DNA of 18,853 bases from an uncultured Prevotella sp. (GTDB lineage Bacteria; Bacteroidota; Bacteroidia; Bacteroidales; Bacteroidaceae): contig CAMTJK010000029.1 of assembly GCA_947072805.1 (NCBI GenBank), forward strand, positions 1-18,853, in the 5' to 3' direction. The notes under the pieces are model-generated. The model searched no databases and was not told the DNA's origin. It saw only the letters and a list, made by a program, of their open reading frames with translations. A program made the position numbers and the translations under genes. Position 1 is the stretch's first letter. Each line of letters opens with the position of its first letter. Below, piece by piece: positions 1 to 8,697 of this stretch.

Positions 1-1
1 A

Positions 2-646
2 TTTGCTGTAATGCTTTATTATGCACTTTTTACCGATAAGATAAGCAGTGTTGGTGTGAAGAGCATTAGTGAGGCTATGCATTATTTGGCTGATTATCCT
101 GCGTTTATTTCTGAAATACTTGAACTAACAGATTATTTGCTTGCCAATCTCGAAACCAGGACATTCTCTGTGGGTGAAGGAATGCCCGTGAGTCTTGAGC
201 AATATGGTTGCTACACTCGCGAGGAAGTGTTTACAATTTTCAAGCGACAGACAGCCGATAAGAAGATGCAAGGTTCGGTGGCAGGGGCATTCAACATAGA
301 GGAATTGAATACAGAACTGTTCTTTGTTACGTTGAACAAGTCTGATAAAGATTTCTCTGCAGAAACAATGTACAACGACTATGTTGTCAGCGAGAACGAG
401 TTTCGTTGGGAGTCGAAGAATACCGATTCCCATCAGGGTAAAGGCAAGAGATTCGTCGAACAGAAAAAGAATGGCAAGAAGTTCCTGCTCTTTGTCCGTG
501 AAAACAAAAAGGACGGCTTTGGTAACACATGCCCATTCATCTGCTTTGGTCTTGTTGATTACATCTGTTCAAAGGACGATAAACCAATGAAAATCAATTG
601 GCGGACACACCAACCTATTCTGCCACAATTTCTCAATGCTGTATGA
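2..646 (+). CDS. DUF3427-containing helicase-type protein, C-terminal part (5' end outside window)
   Basis: The reading frame is open from base 2 with no stop before the first ATG at 11, so this is the tail of a longer gene that begins upstream of the window; 215 codons including the stop are visible. The visible part matches the DUF3427 domain at the C-terminus of large DEAD/DEAH-box proteins that also carry a PLD-like nuclease domain: YTREEVFTIF (about residues 68-77 counted from the ATG), FFVTLNKSDKDFSAETMYND, a FRWESKN segment, and KKFLLFVRENKKD followed by FICFGLVDYICS. In such proteins the N-terminal part holds the helicase and nuclease domains, which cannot be checked here. Function by family is presumed nucleic-acid remodelling, often in defence or mobile contexts. 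It converges with feoAB across a 137-bp gap (647-783) in which I see no clear terminator hairpin. The domain call is from memory of the family. Confidence 0.8.
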   Translation, partial: FAVMLYYALFTDKISSVGVKSISEAMHYLADYPAFISEILELTDYLLANLETRTFSVGEGMPVSLEQYGCYTREEVFTIFKRQTADKKMQGSVAGAFNIEELNTELFFVTLNKSDKDFSAETMYNDYVVSENEFRWESKNTDSHQGKGKRFVEQKKNGKKFLLFVRENKKDGFGNTCPFICFGLVDYICSKDDKPMKINWRTHQPILPQFLNAV

Positions 647-783
647 CAGTTGAAGGTGATAACTTATGCCATATAGACAAGGAACAATTTATATGCAAAA
701 AGAAAGCGTAAATCTAATTATTGCTATTTGCTAAACATAAATACCAATTGACCGTGATATTTTAAACATTTCTGATGTCTGGT

Positions 784-3333
784 TTACATAAACAATTTAC
801 CTGTTTGATACACCAGTGCTGATATAAGCCATGCAAGGGCTGTGGTGTATACGGCGGCAAAGACTGCCCATTTCCATGAGCCGCATTCGTTTTTTATTGC
901 TGCTATGGTGGCAATACACGGGAAGTAAATCAGAACAAAAAGCAGATAACAGAATGCGATAAGAGGTGTAATGCCATCAGCAGACATTTTCTCGTAGAGA
1001 GTAGTGTATTTCCCTGCATTTCCGGTAGAAGGCTCATCATCCATCTTTTCGTCTCCGCTGTATAGAACACCAAGGGTAGATGCAACGATCTCTTTGGCAC
1101 CGATCCCCGCCACAAGTCCCATGTCGAGTTTCCAGTCAAATCCCTGCATGATAAATATGGGTTCTATAGCTTTGCCGATAGTTCCTATATAGCTGTTCTC
1201 TTGCTGTTCCTGCTTGCTAAGGCTTTCGTCGTGCGGGAAGTAGCCTAATGCCCATACTATGATGCTTGCTACAAGAATAATGCCACCCATCTTCTTCAGA
1301 TACTGTTTGCCTTTCTCCCATGTGTGACGGAATATAGCCTTGGTGGTGGGGAAACGATAGGGGGGAAGTTCCATTACGAATGGCGTGTCTTCACCCCTTA
1401 CGAGCCATTTGCTGAAAATTCTGCTTATTATGACGGCCAGGATAATGCCTATGGCATATAGGGAGATCATAATAAAGCTCTGATATTCCACAGCAAAAAA
1501 TGTCCCTGTTATCATTATATATATAGGCAGTCGTGCCGAACAGCTCATCATCGGTAGTATGAGCATAGTGATAAGTCGTGAGCGTCTGCTTTCTATCGTT
1601 CGTGTTGCCATCACAGCCGGCACATTACAGCCGAAACCCATAATGAGGGGAATGAACGATTTGCCGTGAAGCCCCATCTTGTGCATGAGTTTGTCCATGA
1701 TGAATGCCGCACGTGCCATATATCCGGAGTCTTCCATGAACGATATGAAAGCATATAGAATAAGTATCTGCGGTAGAAAAACAATAACAGCCCCTACACC
1801 GCCAATAACTCCGTCTACCAGCATGTCTTTCAGAGGACCGTCGGGTAGGGAAGCACTTATGCAGGCACCAAGGGCTTCTACACCATATTCAATCCAGTCC
1901 ATAGGGTATTGGCCTATGGAAAATGTAACTTGGAACATGGCATAAAGGAATAGAAAGAAGAGCGGGAAACCTACATACTTGTTTGTTATCACGCTGTCTA
2001 TGACGTGCGTAACCTGATAAGTGTCCTGCTTCTTACCGGCTTCAAATCCTGCTTCCTGCAAAGCGCCATGTATGAAACCATATTTGGCATCCATTATTGC
2101 CGTTTCGCTATCTTCCTGCGTCTCCTCCTTTATTTTGGATGACTCACGGTCTCTTACGTCGATAATCTTGTTGCCGTTGGGAAGTTTTCTCACGAGATGT
2201 TCTGTGTCGCTGTCCATCTCGAGCAGTTTTATTGACAAATATCTTGTTGAATATTTGTGTCTTATATGGGTGTCCTTTTGCAGCTCTGTCTTTATGGCTT
2301 CAATGGCAGCTTCTATTCTGTTACCGTGGTTCAGGTGTATATGACGGTAAACGCTGTTGTTCGGCTTGTCACCGTGGGCAAAATCTTCGCTGTGCTCCGT
2401 GCCAATATCAGAACCATAAGTTTCGTGCCAGTTCTGTATATCGGCAGCCACTTCCGGATTGATATTGCCTTTCTTGTCGATGAAGTCCACACCCTCATAC
2501 ATATTTATAATAATGTGGAAAAGCATATCAACGCCTTTTCCTGTCTTGAAGACAGTAGGCACCATTGGTACGCCGAAAAGTTGCCCTAATTTATGATAGT
2601 CGAGCTTGTCACCGCGTTCTTCAAACTCGTCAAACATATTTAGAGCGCAAACCATTCTCAAGTGCATGTCTACAAGTTGCGTCGTAAGATATAGATTACG
2701 TTCTATATTGCTTGCGTCAATAACGTTTATCACAATGTCTGGAGTCTTCTCTATTATCTGTTTTCTCACATACAGCTCTTCGGGACTGTAGGCAGAAAGC
2801 GAATAGGTGCCAGGAAGATCAACAAGGTTAAACTCATATCCTTCAAATGAAGTGTGCCCGACCTTTGCATCAACCGTCACTCCCGAGTAGTTCCCGACGC
2901 GCTCGTGTGCCCCTGATGCAAAGTTGAAGAGTGAAGTTTTTCCGCAGTTGGGATTACCTACTAGCGCAACGTTGATTGTTCGTCTTTTTTTCATGGCGAC
3001 TTCGCGTAGTTGCATATCACTTAAAGTTACGTTGCATGTGTCATCGTTTGTTATGATGTTTCCTGATTGTGACGCATAAAGGTCGTCTTGTTTCAAATGG
3101 GCTGCTTCTTCTGTTGAGATAATCTCAATCATGGCAGCTTCATCATGTCTCAGCGAGACCTCGTATCCCATTATCTTATATTTCACAGGGTCCTGTAGCG
3201 GAGCGTTGAGCAACACTTCCACGATTTTACCTTTCACAAAGCCCATTTCCACTATGCGTTTGCGGAAACCACCATGCCCCAGCACTTTTACTATAACCCC
3301 TTTCTCTCCTGTGCGTAATTCAGATAGCTTCAT
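784..3333 (-). CDS. feoB: Ferrous iron transporter, FeoA-FeoB fusion
   Basis: An 849-aa fusion for Fe(II) uptake across the inner membrane. Residues 1-75 are a FeoA-type SH3-like domain (GFRKRIVEMGFVKG at 22-35). The FeoB GTPase domain starts near 118: P-loop GNPNCGKT at 126-133, DLPG at 172-175 (G3), and NMFD at 232-235 (G4). A charged, His-rich linker follows (303-336 carries six His, including RHIHLNHG), and from about 452 there are multiple membrane segments, including the conserved stretches around GFGCNVPAVMATRTIE and KEIVASTLGVLYSG. Fusion of FeoA to FeoB is common in Bacteroidetes. The start follows a purine-rich AGGAAGAAAG stretch and lies about 90 bases below a good promoter, so the gene is probably transcribed alone. 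No Fur site was recognised. Identity is secure; the exact membrane topology was not computed. Confidence 0.97.
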   Translation of the reverse strand: MKLSELRTGEKGVIVKVLGHGGFRKRIVEMGFVKGKIVEVLLNAPLQDPVKYKIMGYEVSLRHDEAAMIEIISTEEAAHLKQDDLYASQSGNIITNDDTCNVTLSDMQLREVAMKKRRTINVALVGNPNCGKTSLFNFASGAHERVGNYSGVTVDAKVGHTSFEGYEFNLVDLPGTYSLSAYSPEELYVRKQIIEKTPDIVINVIDASNIERNLYLTTQLVDMHLRMVCALNMFDEFEERGDKLDYHKLGQLFGVPMVPTVFKTGKGVDMLFHIIINMYEGVDFIDKKGNINPEVAADIQNWHETYGSDIGTEHSEDFAHGDKPNNSVYRHIHLNHGNRIEAAIEAIKTELQKDTHIRHKYSTRYLSIKLLEMDSDTEHLVRKLPNGNKIIDVRDRESSKIKEETQEDSETAIMDAKYGFIHGALQEAGFEAGKKQDTYQVTHVIDSVITNKYVGFPLFFLFLYAMFQVTFSIGQYPMDWIEYGVEALGACISASLPDGPLKDMLVDGVIGGVGAVIVFLPQILILYAFISFMEDSGYMARAAFIMDKLMHKMGLHGKSFIPLIMGFGCNVPAVMATRTIESRRSRLITMLILPMMSCSARLPIYIMITGTFFAVEYQSFIMISLYAIGIILAVIISRIFSKWLVRGEDTPFVMELPPYRFPTTKAIFRHTWEKGKQYLKKMGGIILVASIIVWALGYFPHDESLSKQEQQENSYIGTIGKAIEPIFIMQGFDWKLDMGLVAGIGAKEIVASTLGVLYSGDEKMDDEPSTGNAGKYTTLYEKMSADGITPLIAFCYLLFVLIYFPCIATIAAIKNECGSWKWAVFAAVYTTALAWLISALVYQTGKLFM

Positions 3334-3420
3334 TTCTTTATTGCTTTCTTCCTAACTTTATTATGCCTTTTGTGTCGCCTGACGCCCTGCTTTACAGCGT
3401 CATCTTATTACGTAATGCTG

Positions 3421-3428
3421 CAAAGATA
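3421..3428 (-). promoter_or_regulatory. Bacteroidetes-type -7 element for feoAB
   Basis: Read on the minus strand this is TATCTTTG, a match to the TAnnTTTG -7 consensus of Bacteroidetes sigma-ABfr promoters, followed by CAGC. No good TTTG -33 element lies at the usual spacing. The leader to the feoAB ATG is about 85 bases and contains only a weak 5-bp GACGC/GCGTC hairpin. Confidence 0.55.
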
Positions 3429-3525
3429 CTGCTTTTAATTTCAAAGCGAATCCTTTTTCCTAATTAATGTTGGCAATATACCTGATAATGATGATGAATA
3501 TTCTTCTCTGTACTAATGATATGGG

Positions 3526-3577
3526 AAAGAAAAAGCGTTTGGAACGCATTTCTATATGTTGCTGTTCCAAACGCTTT
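3526..3577 (-). terminator. Intrinsic terminator of secA
   Basis: A perfect 14-bp inverted repeat (AAAGCGTTTGGAAC at 3532-3545 and its complement at 3564-3577) encloses an 18-base loop. On the minus strand the second arm runs into CTTTTTCTTTCCC, a terminator-like T-tract, 19 bases after the secA stop codon. On the plus strand no T-run follows. It separates secA transcription from the feoAB promoter about 100 bases further on. Confidence 0.85.
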
Positions 3578-3595
3578 GTCATATGATAGGCCTTC

Positions 3596-6500
3596 TCATA
3601 CGAGGCCTCTGCCATGACAGTTCTTGAATTTCTTTCCGCTTCCACATGGGCATGGATCGTTACGACCGGGAAGCTTGTCCTTTACGATGGGAGCGCGTTG
3701 CTGCTGCCTTGCTCTTGTATCTTGTGCGGCTGCTGCTGCCTGGTTGGGATCGGATAGCTGTTCTTCGTTAAGGTTCTGCTTGCTTTCCGTGTAGTGTGGA
3801 CGGTTCAGATGCGGTTCTGGTGCAGCTTCCTGTACAGTCTCCTGCTGCATTTCGGGTATTGCGCTGCGCATCAGTATGCTTACGATACGGTTGTTCATAG
3901 CGTTTACCATTCCGTCGAACAACTTTACGCTTTCCAGCTTGAAGATAAGCAAGGGATCTTTCTGCTCGTATGATGCATTCTGAACACTGTGCTTCAGTTC
4001 GTCGAGCTCCCGTAGATTCTCTTTCCAGCAATCATCGATGATGTGAAGTAATATCATCTTTTCAAACTGTGTTACGATAGTCTTACAGTCGCTGTCGTAT
4101 GCTTCTTTCAAGTTGCATGGGATGTTGTACATCTTCTTTCCGTCTGTGATGGGTACCATGATACGTTCATAGATGGCTCCCTGCTCTTCATATACTTTCT
4201 TTATAATAGGAGAGGCAACGGATTGTATTCGCTCTGTTCTGCGCTTAAATGAGGCGATGGCAGTCTGGAATGAGCTCTCTGCAAGGTTGTCGTGGTTCTC
4301 ATTTATGAACTGTTCAGCAGTAAACGGCACTTCCATGGAGAATAAGTGGAGGAACTCCTCTTTGCATCCTTCATAGTCGTTTGTCTCGATGATGTTTACA
4401 ATTCTGTCCCAGATGATATTTGTGATATCCATGCCTATTCGTTCTCCCATGAGTGCATGACGGCGTTTTTCGTAGACTACAGTGCGCTGCTTGTTCATCA
4501 CGTCATCATATTCCAACAAGCGTTTGCGGATGCCGAAGTTGTTCTCTTCAACCTTTTTCTGTGCCTTTTCGATGCTGTGTGATATCATGCTGTGTTCCAG
4601 GCGTTCACCTTCCTGGAATCCCAACTTGTCCATGATGTGTGCAAGACGGTCAGAGGCAAAGAGACGCATGAGCTTGTCTTCGAGCGAGACGTAGAATACA
4701 GATGAGCCCGGGTCGCCCTGACGTCCGGCACGTCCTCTTAACTGTCGGTCTACACGGCGGCTTTCGTGTCGTTCTGTGCCTATGATGGCAAGACCGCCTG
4801 CTGACTTAACTTCTGGCGAGAGCTTAATGTCAGTGCCACGACCAGCCATGTTTGTTGCGATGGTAACAGCACCAAGTTGTAGTTCTTCTTCTATAATATC
4901 GACCTCGTTCCCCAGACTTGTTGCGTAGGCATTGGCTTGTGCCTTGTCACTGAATTTCCGGCCATTGACACTCCATATATTACCTTTCGTGCTCTGTCCA
5001 GCCAGGGCTACGATATCTGCTTCTTTCTGATGCAGTTTGGCATTGAGTACCTGATGAGGTATTTTTCTCATGTTGAGCATTTTGGAAAGAAGTTCCGATA
5101 TTTCCACTGATGTCGTTCCCACGAGGGTTGGTCTGCCACTGTTTCTCATTGCCTCTATTTCGTCAATGACGGCATTGTATTTCTCGCGTGCAGTCTTGTA
5201 GACGCGGTCATCCATGTCTCGTCTTTGGATAGGGCGGTTTGTTGGTATTTCAACGACATCAAGTTTATAAATGTCCCAGAACTCACCAGACTCTGTGGAG
5301 GCTGTTCCTGTCATTCCCGCCAGTTTATGGTACATGCGGAAATAGTTTTGCAAAGTAATTGTGGCAAATGTTTGTGTGGCTGCTTCTACCTTGACATGCT
5401 CTTTTGCTTCTACGGCCTGGTGCAGTCCGTCGCTCCATCTGCGTCCTTCCATTATACGTCCGGTCTGTTCGTCTACTATTTTCACCTCGCCGTCAATAAC
5501 AACATATTCGTCGTCCTTGTTGAACATTGTATATGCCTTGAGGAGCTGTTGTAGTGTGTGTACTCGCTCACTCTGTACGGCATAGTGATTGAGCATTTCA
5601 TCTTTTTTGTCAAGACGTTCCTGATCACTAATTCCTGTCATTGTTTCTAGTTCCGATAACTGTGAAGCAATGTCAGGTAGGACAAAGAGGCTGTTGTCGT
5701 TTACTTTTTTCGCAAGCCACTCGGTACCTTTGTCTGTCAGATCGCAGGAGTTAAGTTTTTCATCAACGACAAAATACAGTGGTGCAACGGCTTCTGGCAT
5801 GCGTCTGTTGTTGTTTTCCATGTACATTTCCTCTGTCTTGAGCATGCCGGTCTTAATGCCTTCTTCTGAAAGATACTTGATGAGAGGTTTGTTCTTTGGC
5901 AGAGCCTTGTGTGAGCGGTACAGTGACAAGAATCCTTCGTCGATAAGTTTTTGGTCATTGTTTGTACGTCCTTCGCTTATTTTCTGTTTGGCATCTGCGA
6001 GATATTGTGTTGCGAGTTTGCGCTGTACTTCGACAAGGCTTTCTACGAGCGGTTGGTATTCTTCGAACATCTGCACATCGCCTTTGGGTACGGGACCCGA
6101 GATGATGAGGGGTGTACGTGCATCGTCTATCAGCACCGAGTCTACCTCATCTACAATGGCGTAATTGTGTGCTCTCTGTACGAGGTCATCTGGTGAGACG
6201 GCCATGTTGTCGCGTAGGTAGTCAAAGCCGAATTCGTTATTGGTTCCGAACGTAATGTCTGCCTGATATGCTTTTCGGCGTGCGGCAGAGTTTGGCTGGT
6301 GCTTGTCTATACAGTCCACCGACAGCCCATGAAATTCGTACAGGGGTCCCATCCACTCGGAATCACGTTTTGCGAGATAATCATTTACAGTCACGACGTG
6401 TACTCCGTTACCTGTCAATGCGTTTAGGAAGACCGGTAAAGTGGCGACGAGGGTTTTTCCTTCACCTGTTGCCATTTCGGCTATTTTTCCTTGGTGCAGT

Positions 6501-7048
6501 ACAACACCTCCGAATAATTGTACGTCGTAATGTATCATTTCCCATTTCAGATCATTGCCGCCTGCCGTCCAATGATTGTGGTATATGGCTTTGTCACCGT
6601 CTATCGTTATGAAATCCTTTCGTGGGTCAGCAGCCAGCTCCCTATCGAAGTCCGTTGCCGTAACAACTGTCTCTTCATTCTCAGCAAATCTTCTTGCCGT
6701 CTCCTTGACAATAGAGAAAACCTCGGGCATTACCTCGTTGAGTGCGTTCTCATATATATCAAGCACTTCCTTTTCTAGTTTGTCTATTTGATTGAATATA
6801 GCCTCACGTTCATCAATGGGAGTATCTTCTATCTTGGCCTTAAGTTCTGCAATCTTTTCTTTCTGACTTTTGGCGGAATCCTGTACCTGTTGTCTTATCT
6901 CTGAGGTTCGTGAACGTAGCTGATCGTTGTCAAGTTTTTCGACGACAGGATATACAGCCTTAACCTTTTCTACCAATGGCTGTATGAGCTTCATGTCTCT
7001 TGACGACTTGTCGCCAAACAATGATTTTAATATTTTACTGAAATTCAT
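3596..7048 (-). CDS. secA: Preprotein translocase ATPase SecA
   Basis: A 1150-aa SecA, the cytosolic and membrane-peripheral ATPase that drives unfolded preproteins through SecYEG. Visible motifs in order: Walker A ATGEGKT at 193-199, VVTVNDYLAKRD at 218-229, the DEVDSVLIDDARTPL segment (DEVD at 300-303), the MTGTAS motif, TNMAGRGTDI, and the arginine-rich GRAGRQGDPGSS helicase motif VI. The C-terminus carries the zinc/SecB-binding tail with C1133, C1135, C1144 and H1145 (CxC-x8-CH). It is about 250 aa longer than the roughly 900-aa enterobacterial protein, with extra sequence after DDARTPLIISGP and near residues 685-715, as is usual for Bacteroidetes SecA. It follows the phosphatase-like gene after 74 bases with no clear promoter of its own, so it may be read from the DUF4105 promoter, and it ends in a strong terminator. 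Confidence 0.98.
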   Translation of the reverse strand: MNFSKILKSLFGDKSSRDMKLIQPLVEKVKAVYPVVEKLDNDQLRSRTSEIRQQVQDSAKSQKEKIAELKAKIEDTPIDEREAIFNQIDKLEKEVLDIYENALNEVMPEVFSIVKETARRFAENEETVVTATDFDRELAADPRKDFITIDGDKAIYHNHWTAGGNDLKWEMIHYDVQLFGGVVLHQGKIAEMATGEGKTLVATLPVFLNALTGNGVHVVTVNDYLAKRDSEWMGPLYEFHGLSVDCIDKHQPNSAARRKAYQADITFGTNNEFGFDYLRDNMAVSPDDLVQRAHNYAIVDEVDSVLIDDARTPLIISGPVPKGDVQMFEEYQPLVESLVEVQRKLATQYLADAKQKISEGRTNNDQKLIDEGFLSLYRSHKALPKNKPLIKYLSEEGIKTGMLKTEEMYMENNNRRMPEAVAPLYFVVDEKLNSCDLTDKGTEWLAKKVNDNSLFVLPDIASQLSELETMTGISDQERLDKKDEMLNHYAVQSERVHTLQQLLKAYTMFNKDDEYVVIDGEVKIVDEQTGRIMEGRRWSDGLHQAVEAKEHVKVEAATQTFATITLQNYFRMYHKLAGMTGTASTESGEFWDIYKLDVVEIPTNRPIQRRDMDDRVYKTAREKYNAVIDEIEAMRNSGRPTLVGTTSVEISELLSKMLNMRKIPHQVLNAKLHQKEADIVALAGQSTKGNIWSVNGRKFSDKAQANAYATSLGNEVDIIEEELQLGAVTIATNMAGRGTDIKLSPEVKSAGGLAIIGTERHESRRVDRQLRGRAGRQGDPGSSVFYVSLEDKLMRLFASDRLAHIMDKLGFQEGERLEHSMISHSIEKAQKKVEENNFGIRKRLLEYDDVMNKQRTVVYEKRRHALMGERIGMDITNIIWDRIVNIIETNDYEGCKEEFLHLFSMEVPFTAEQFINENHDNLAESSFQTAIASFKRRTERIQSVASPIIKKVYEEQGAIYERIMVPITDGKKMYNIPCNLKEAYDSDCKTIVTQFEKMILLHIIDDCWKENLRELDELKHSVQNASYEQKDPLLIFKLESVKLFDGMVNAMNNRIVSILMRSAIPEMQQETVQEAAPEPHLNRPHYTESKQNLNEEQLSDPNQAAAAAQDTRARQQQRAPIVKDKLPGRNDPCPCGSGKKFKNCHGRGLV

Positions 7049-7122
7049 ATCGTTTTGCTTTATTTGTTACTTTTTTATTGAATATATAATCATAGGGAAA
7101 TACCTATTGTAGAATGTAAAAA

Positions 7123-8697
7123 TTAGAATAAAGGTTCAGAAGAGCAGGCGTTCGGTGCACGTATTCTTATTACTTTTGCTACTGTTGGCGCAATACGGTC
7201 TATGGATACAGGTGTGCTTATTTGTTCAGCTTTATTTCCTGTACCGTATATTATGATGGGAAATTGTGTATAGGATGCCCTGTAGAGTTGGTCTTCCGTA
7301 TTATCTTCGTTGATAAGATGCCATCCAGGAGTTACTTCTATAAGTATATCGCCGTTTCTTTCCGGATGAAAGCCGTTGCGTATCTTATATATTTGTTGGT
7401 TGTTTCCAGAGAGTAGTTGTAGTGAGGTGTATACGTTCCTTACTCCTGATATCTGCAGTAGAAATTCCTGTGCGCGTTTGGTCGCGTCGGTGAAACTTAT
7501 CTGCTTCTGTTCGAACAGCTTATGGTTGAGGAACATCTGTGGTCCGAAGCATGTCTCTATGTACTTTCCCTGCCCCCAGATAGCCCCGAAATACATATTG
7601 AGCAGGTTGGCTGTCCTATTTATGTAAAATGAGCCAGCCGGTATTTTGTATTTCGAATAGTCTGTGTTTTCCTCATCACAATATCCAGTGCTTGTTATTA
7701 CGAATAGGACCTTTCCCTGTCCGATTTTTCGCTCAATTATTCTAATGAGCTTTCCTAACTCCTCGTCCAGCCGTACGTATGTGTCCTGAAGTTCCATCTG
7801 ACATTCAGTCAGGTCTTTGTGGTCATATGTTCCGGCGTAGTAGGTTATGTTTAGACAGTCGGTTATGTTATCACTTCCCATCGCATTGCTATTAATGCAC
7901 TGCAGGGCAAACGATGTTATGCTCTCGTTTACCATTCCGCTTGCTTTATACTCTCTGTATCGTCGTGGTCCGGTAAATGTATGCCTAAAAGGCTTCACCA
8001 TACCTCCTGTCATGAAGTAGCTGAAGTTTCCAGACAATTGGTTGGCAGGCTCCCATACCGTTTTTTCCACTGTGTTGGAAAGTGCATATATGCTGTTGAA
8101 TGCTTGCAGCCACGAGGATGAGGCATTTATATAATATTCCGACGAACACCATCTTCCCGTGTTGTCGTCTATCCATATAGCACCATCGGCAGCATGTCCG
8201 GCAGCCAATATGGCTGCGTCTCTGAATGGAGCGATGGAATATACTATGGCTTTTCCCTTAGTGGCTACTTTCAGTTCGTCTCCTAGTGTAGAGGTGTTTA
8301 GATTGCGTGGCGATGACTTTTCGTTGGTTAGATATCCTGAGTGTTTCTCGTCATCGACACAGAATACAGGTCTTAATGTTTCCTTGTCCAACCATCTGCT
8401 ACCCACTATACTATTATAATAAGGTGTAGTACCGGTATTGATAGATGCTATGGCGGAGGCTCTGTCGATGGGTGAGAAAGGGTAGATGGCATTAGTATAT
8501 ACGATACTGTTGTCCATGAGATATCTGAAACCGTCATTGCCGTATAGTGGTGCGAAAGCTTCGAGGTAGTCGCTTCGTAGCTGGTCAATAGTTATGTTTA
8601 CGACCAGTTTTGGTGCCGTTCTTATTGTCTGCTCCTGTGCATTTCCGCTTATGGCGATGATAGAGAGCAGTGTAAGTGATATGTATTTATATCTCAT
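7123..8697 (-). CDS. Alkaline-phosphatase-superfamily protein, probably catalytically inactive
   Basis: A 524-aa exported protein: a hydrophobic signal with likely cleavage near residue 20 (ISGNAQ) and no further membrane segment. The overall pattern is that of PafA-like alkaline phosphatases: VVNITIDQL with Asp38, TGTTP at 88-92 followed by SIVGSRW, AILAAGHAADGAIW at 162-175, DTYVRLDEELGKLI at 305-318, HPERNGDI at 444-451, and the terminal ITPVS-like/DRIAPTVAKVIRI/PNAC segment. Most catalytic positions are changed: the nucleophile position reads PFSPIDRAS (Ser75, with GH replaced by DR), the usual TADHG is TSTGY (335-339), and the metal-binding DY.GH and final THG motifs are not recognisable. 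Only Asp38 is clearly kept. Its start overlaps the DUF4105 stop (ATGA), implying coupled translation, and it lies just upstream of secA. Known active members hydrolyse phosphate mono- or diesters; here I infer a binding or structural role. Fold assignment is fairly sure, function unknown. Confidence 0.8.
   Translation of the reverse strand: MRYKYISLTLLSIIAISGNAQEQTIRTAPKLVVNITIDQLRSDYLEAFAPLYGNDGFRYLMDNSIVYTNAIYPFSPIDRASAIASINTGTTPYYNSIVGSRWLDKETLRPVFCVDDEKHSGYLTNEKSSPRNLNTSTLGDELKVATKGKAIVYSIAPFRDAAILAAGHAADGAIWIDDNTGRWCSSEYYINASSSWLQAFNSIYALSNTVEKTVWEPANQLSGNFSYFMTGGMVKPFRHTFTGPRRYREYKASGMVNESITSFALQCINSNAMGSDNITDCLNITYYAGTYDHKDLTECQMELQDTYVRLDEELGKLIRIIERKIGQGKVLFVITSTGYCDEENTDYSKYKIPAGSFYINRTANLLNMYFGAIWGQGKYIETCFGPQMFLNHKLFEQKQISFTDATKRAQEFLLQISGVRNVYTSLQLLSGNNQQIYKIRNGFHPERNGDILIEVTPGWHLINEDNTEDQLYRASYTQFPIIIYGTGNKAEQISTPVSIDRIAPTVAKVIRIRAPNACSSEPLF

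Noticed and set aside
3460..3645. 61-aa minus-strand ORF across the secA end and terminator
   Set aside because: It is another frame of the secA 3' end running through the terminator hairpin; composition is dictated by those sequences and there is no start signal.
5670..6164. 164-aa plus-strand ORF inside secA
   Set aside because: Antisense shadow of a well-conserved secA region, Ser-rich as such shadows often are, with no promoter.
7049..7122. Small ATAGG/CCTAT inverted repeat between the phosphatase-like gene and secA, as terminator or attenuator
   Set aside because: Only 5 bp with no T-run after it on the minus strand; not enough to call.
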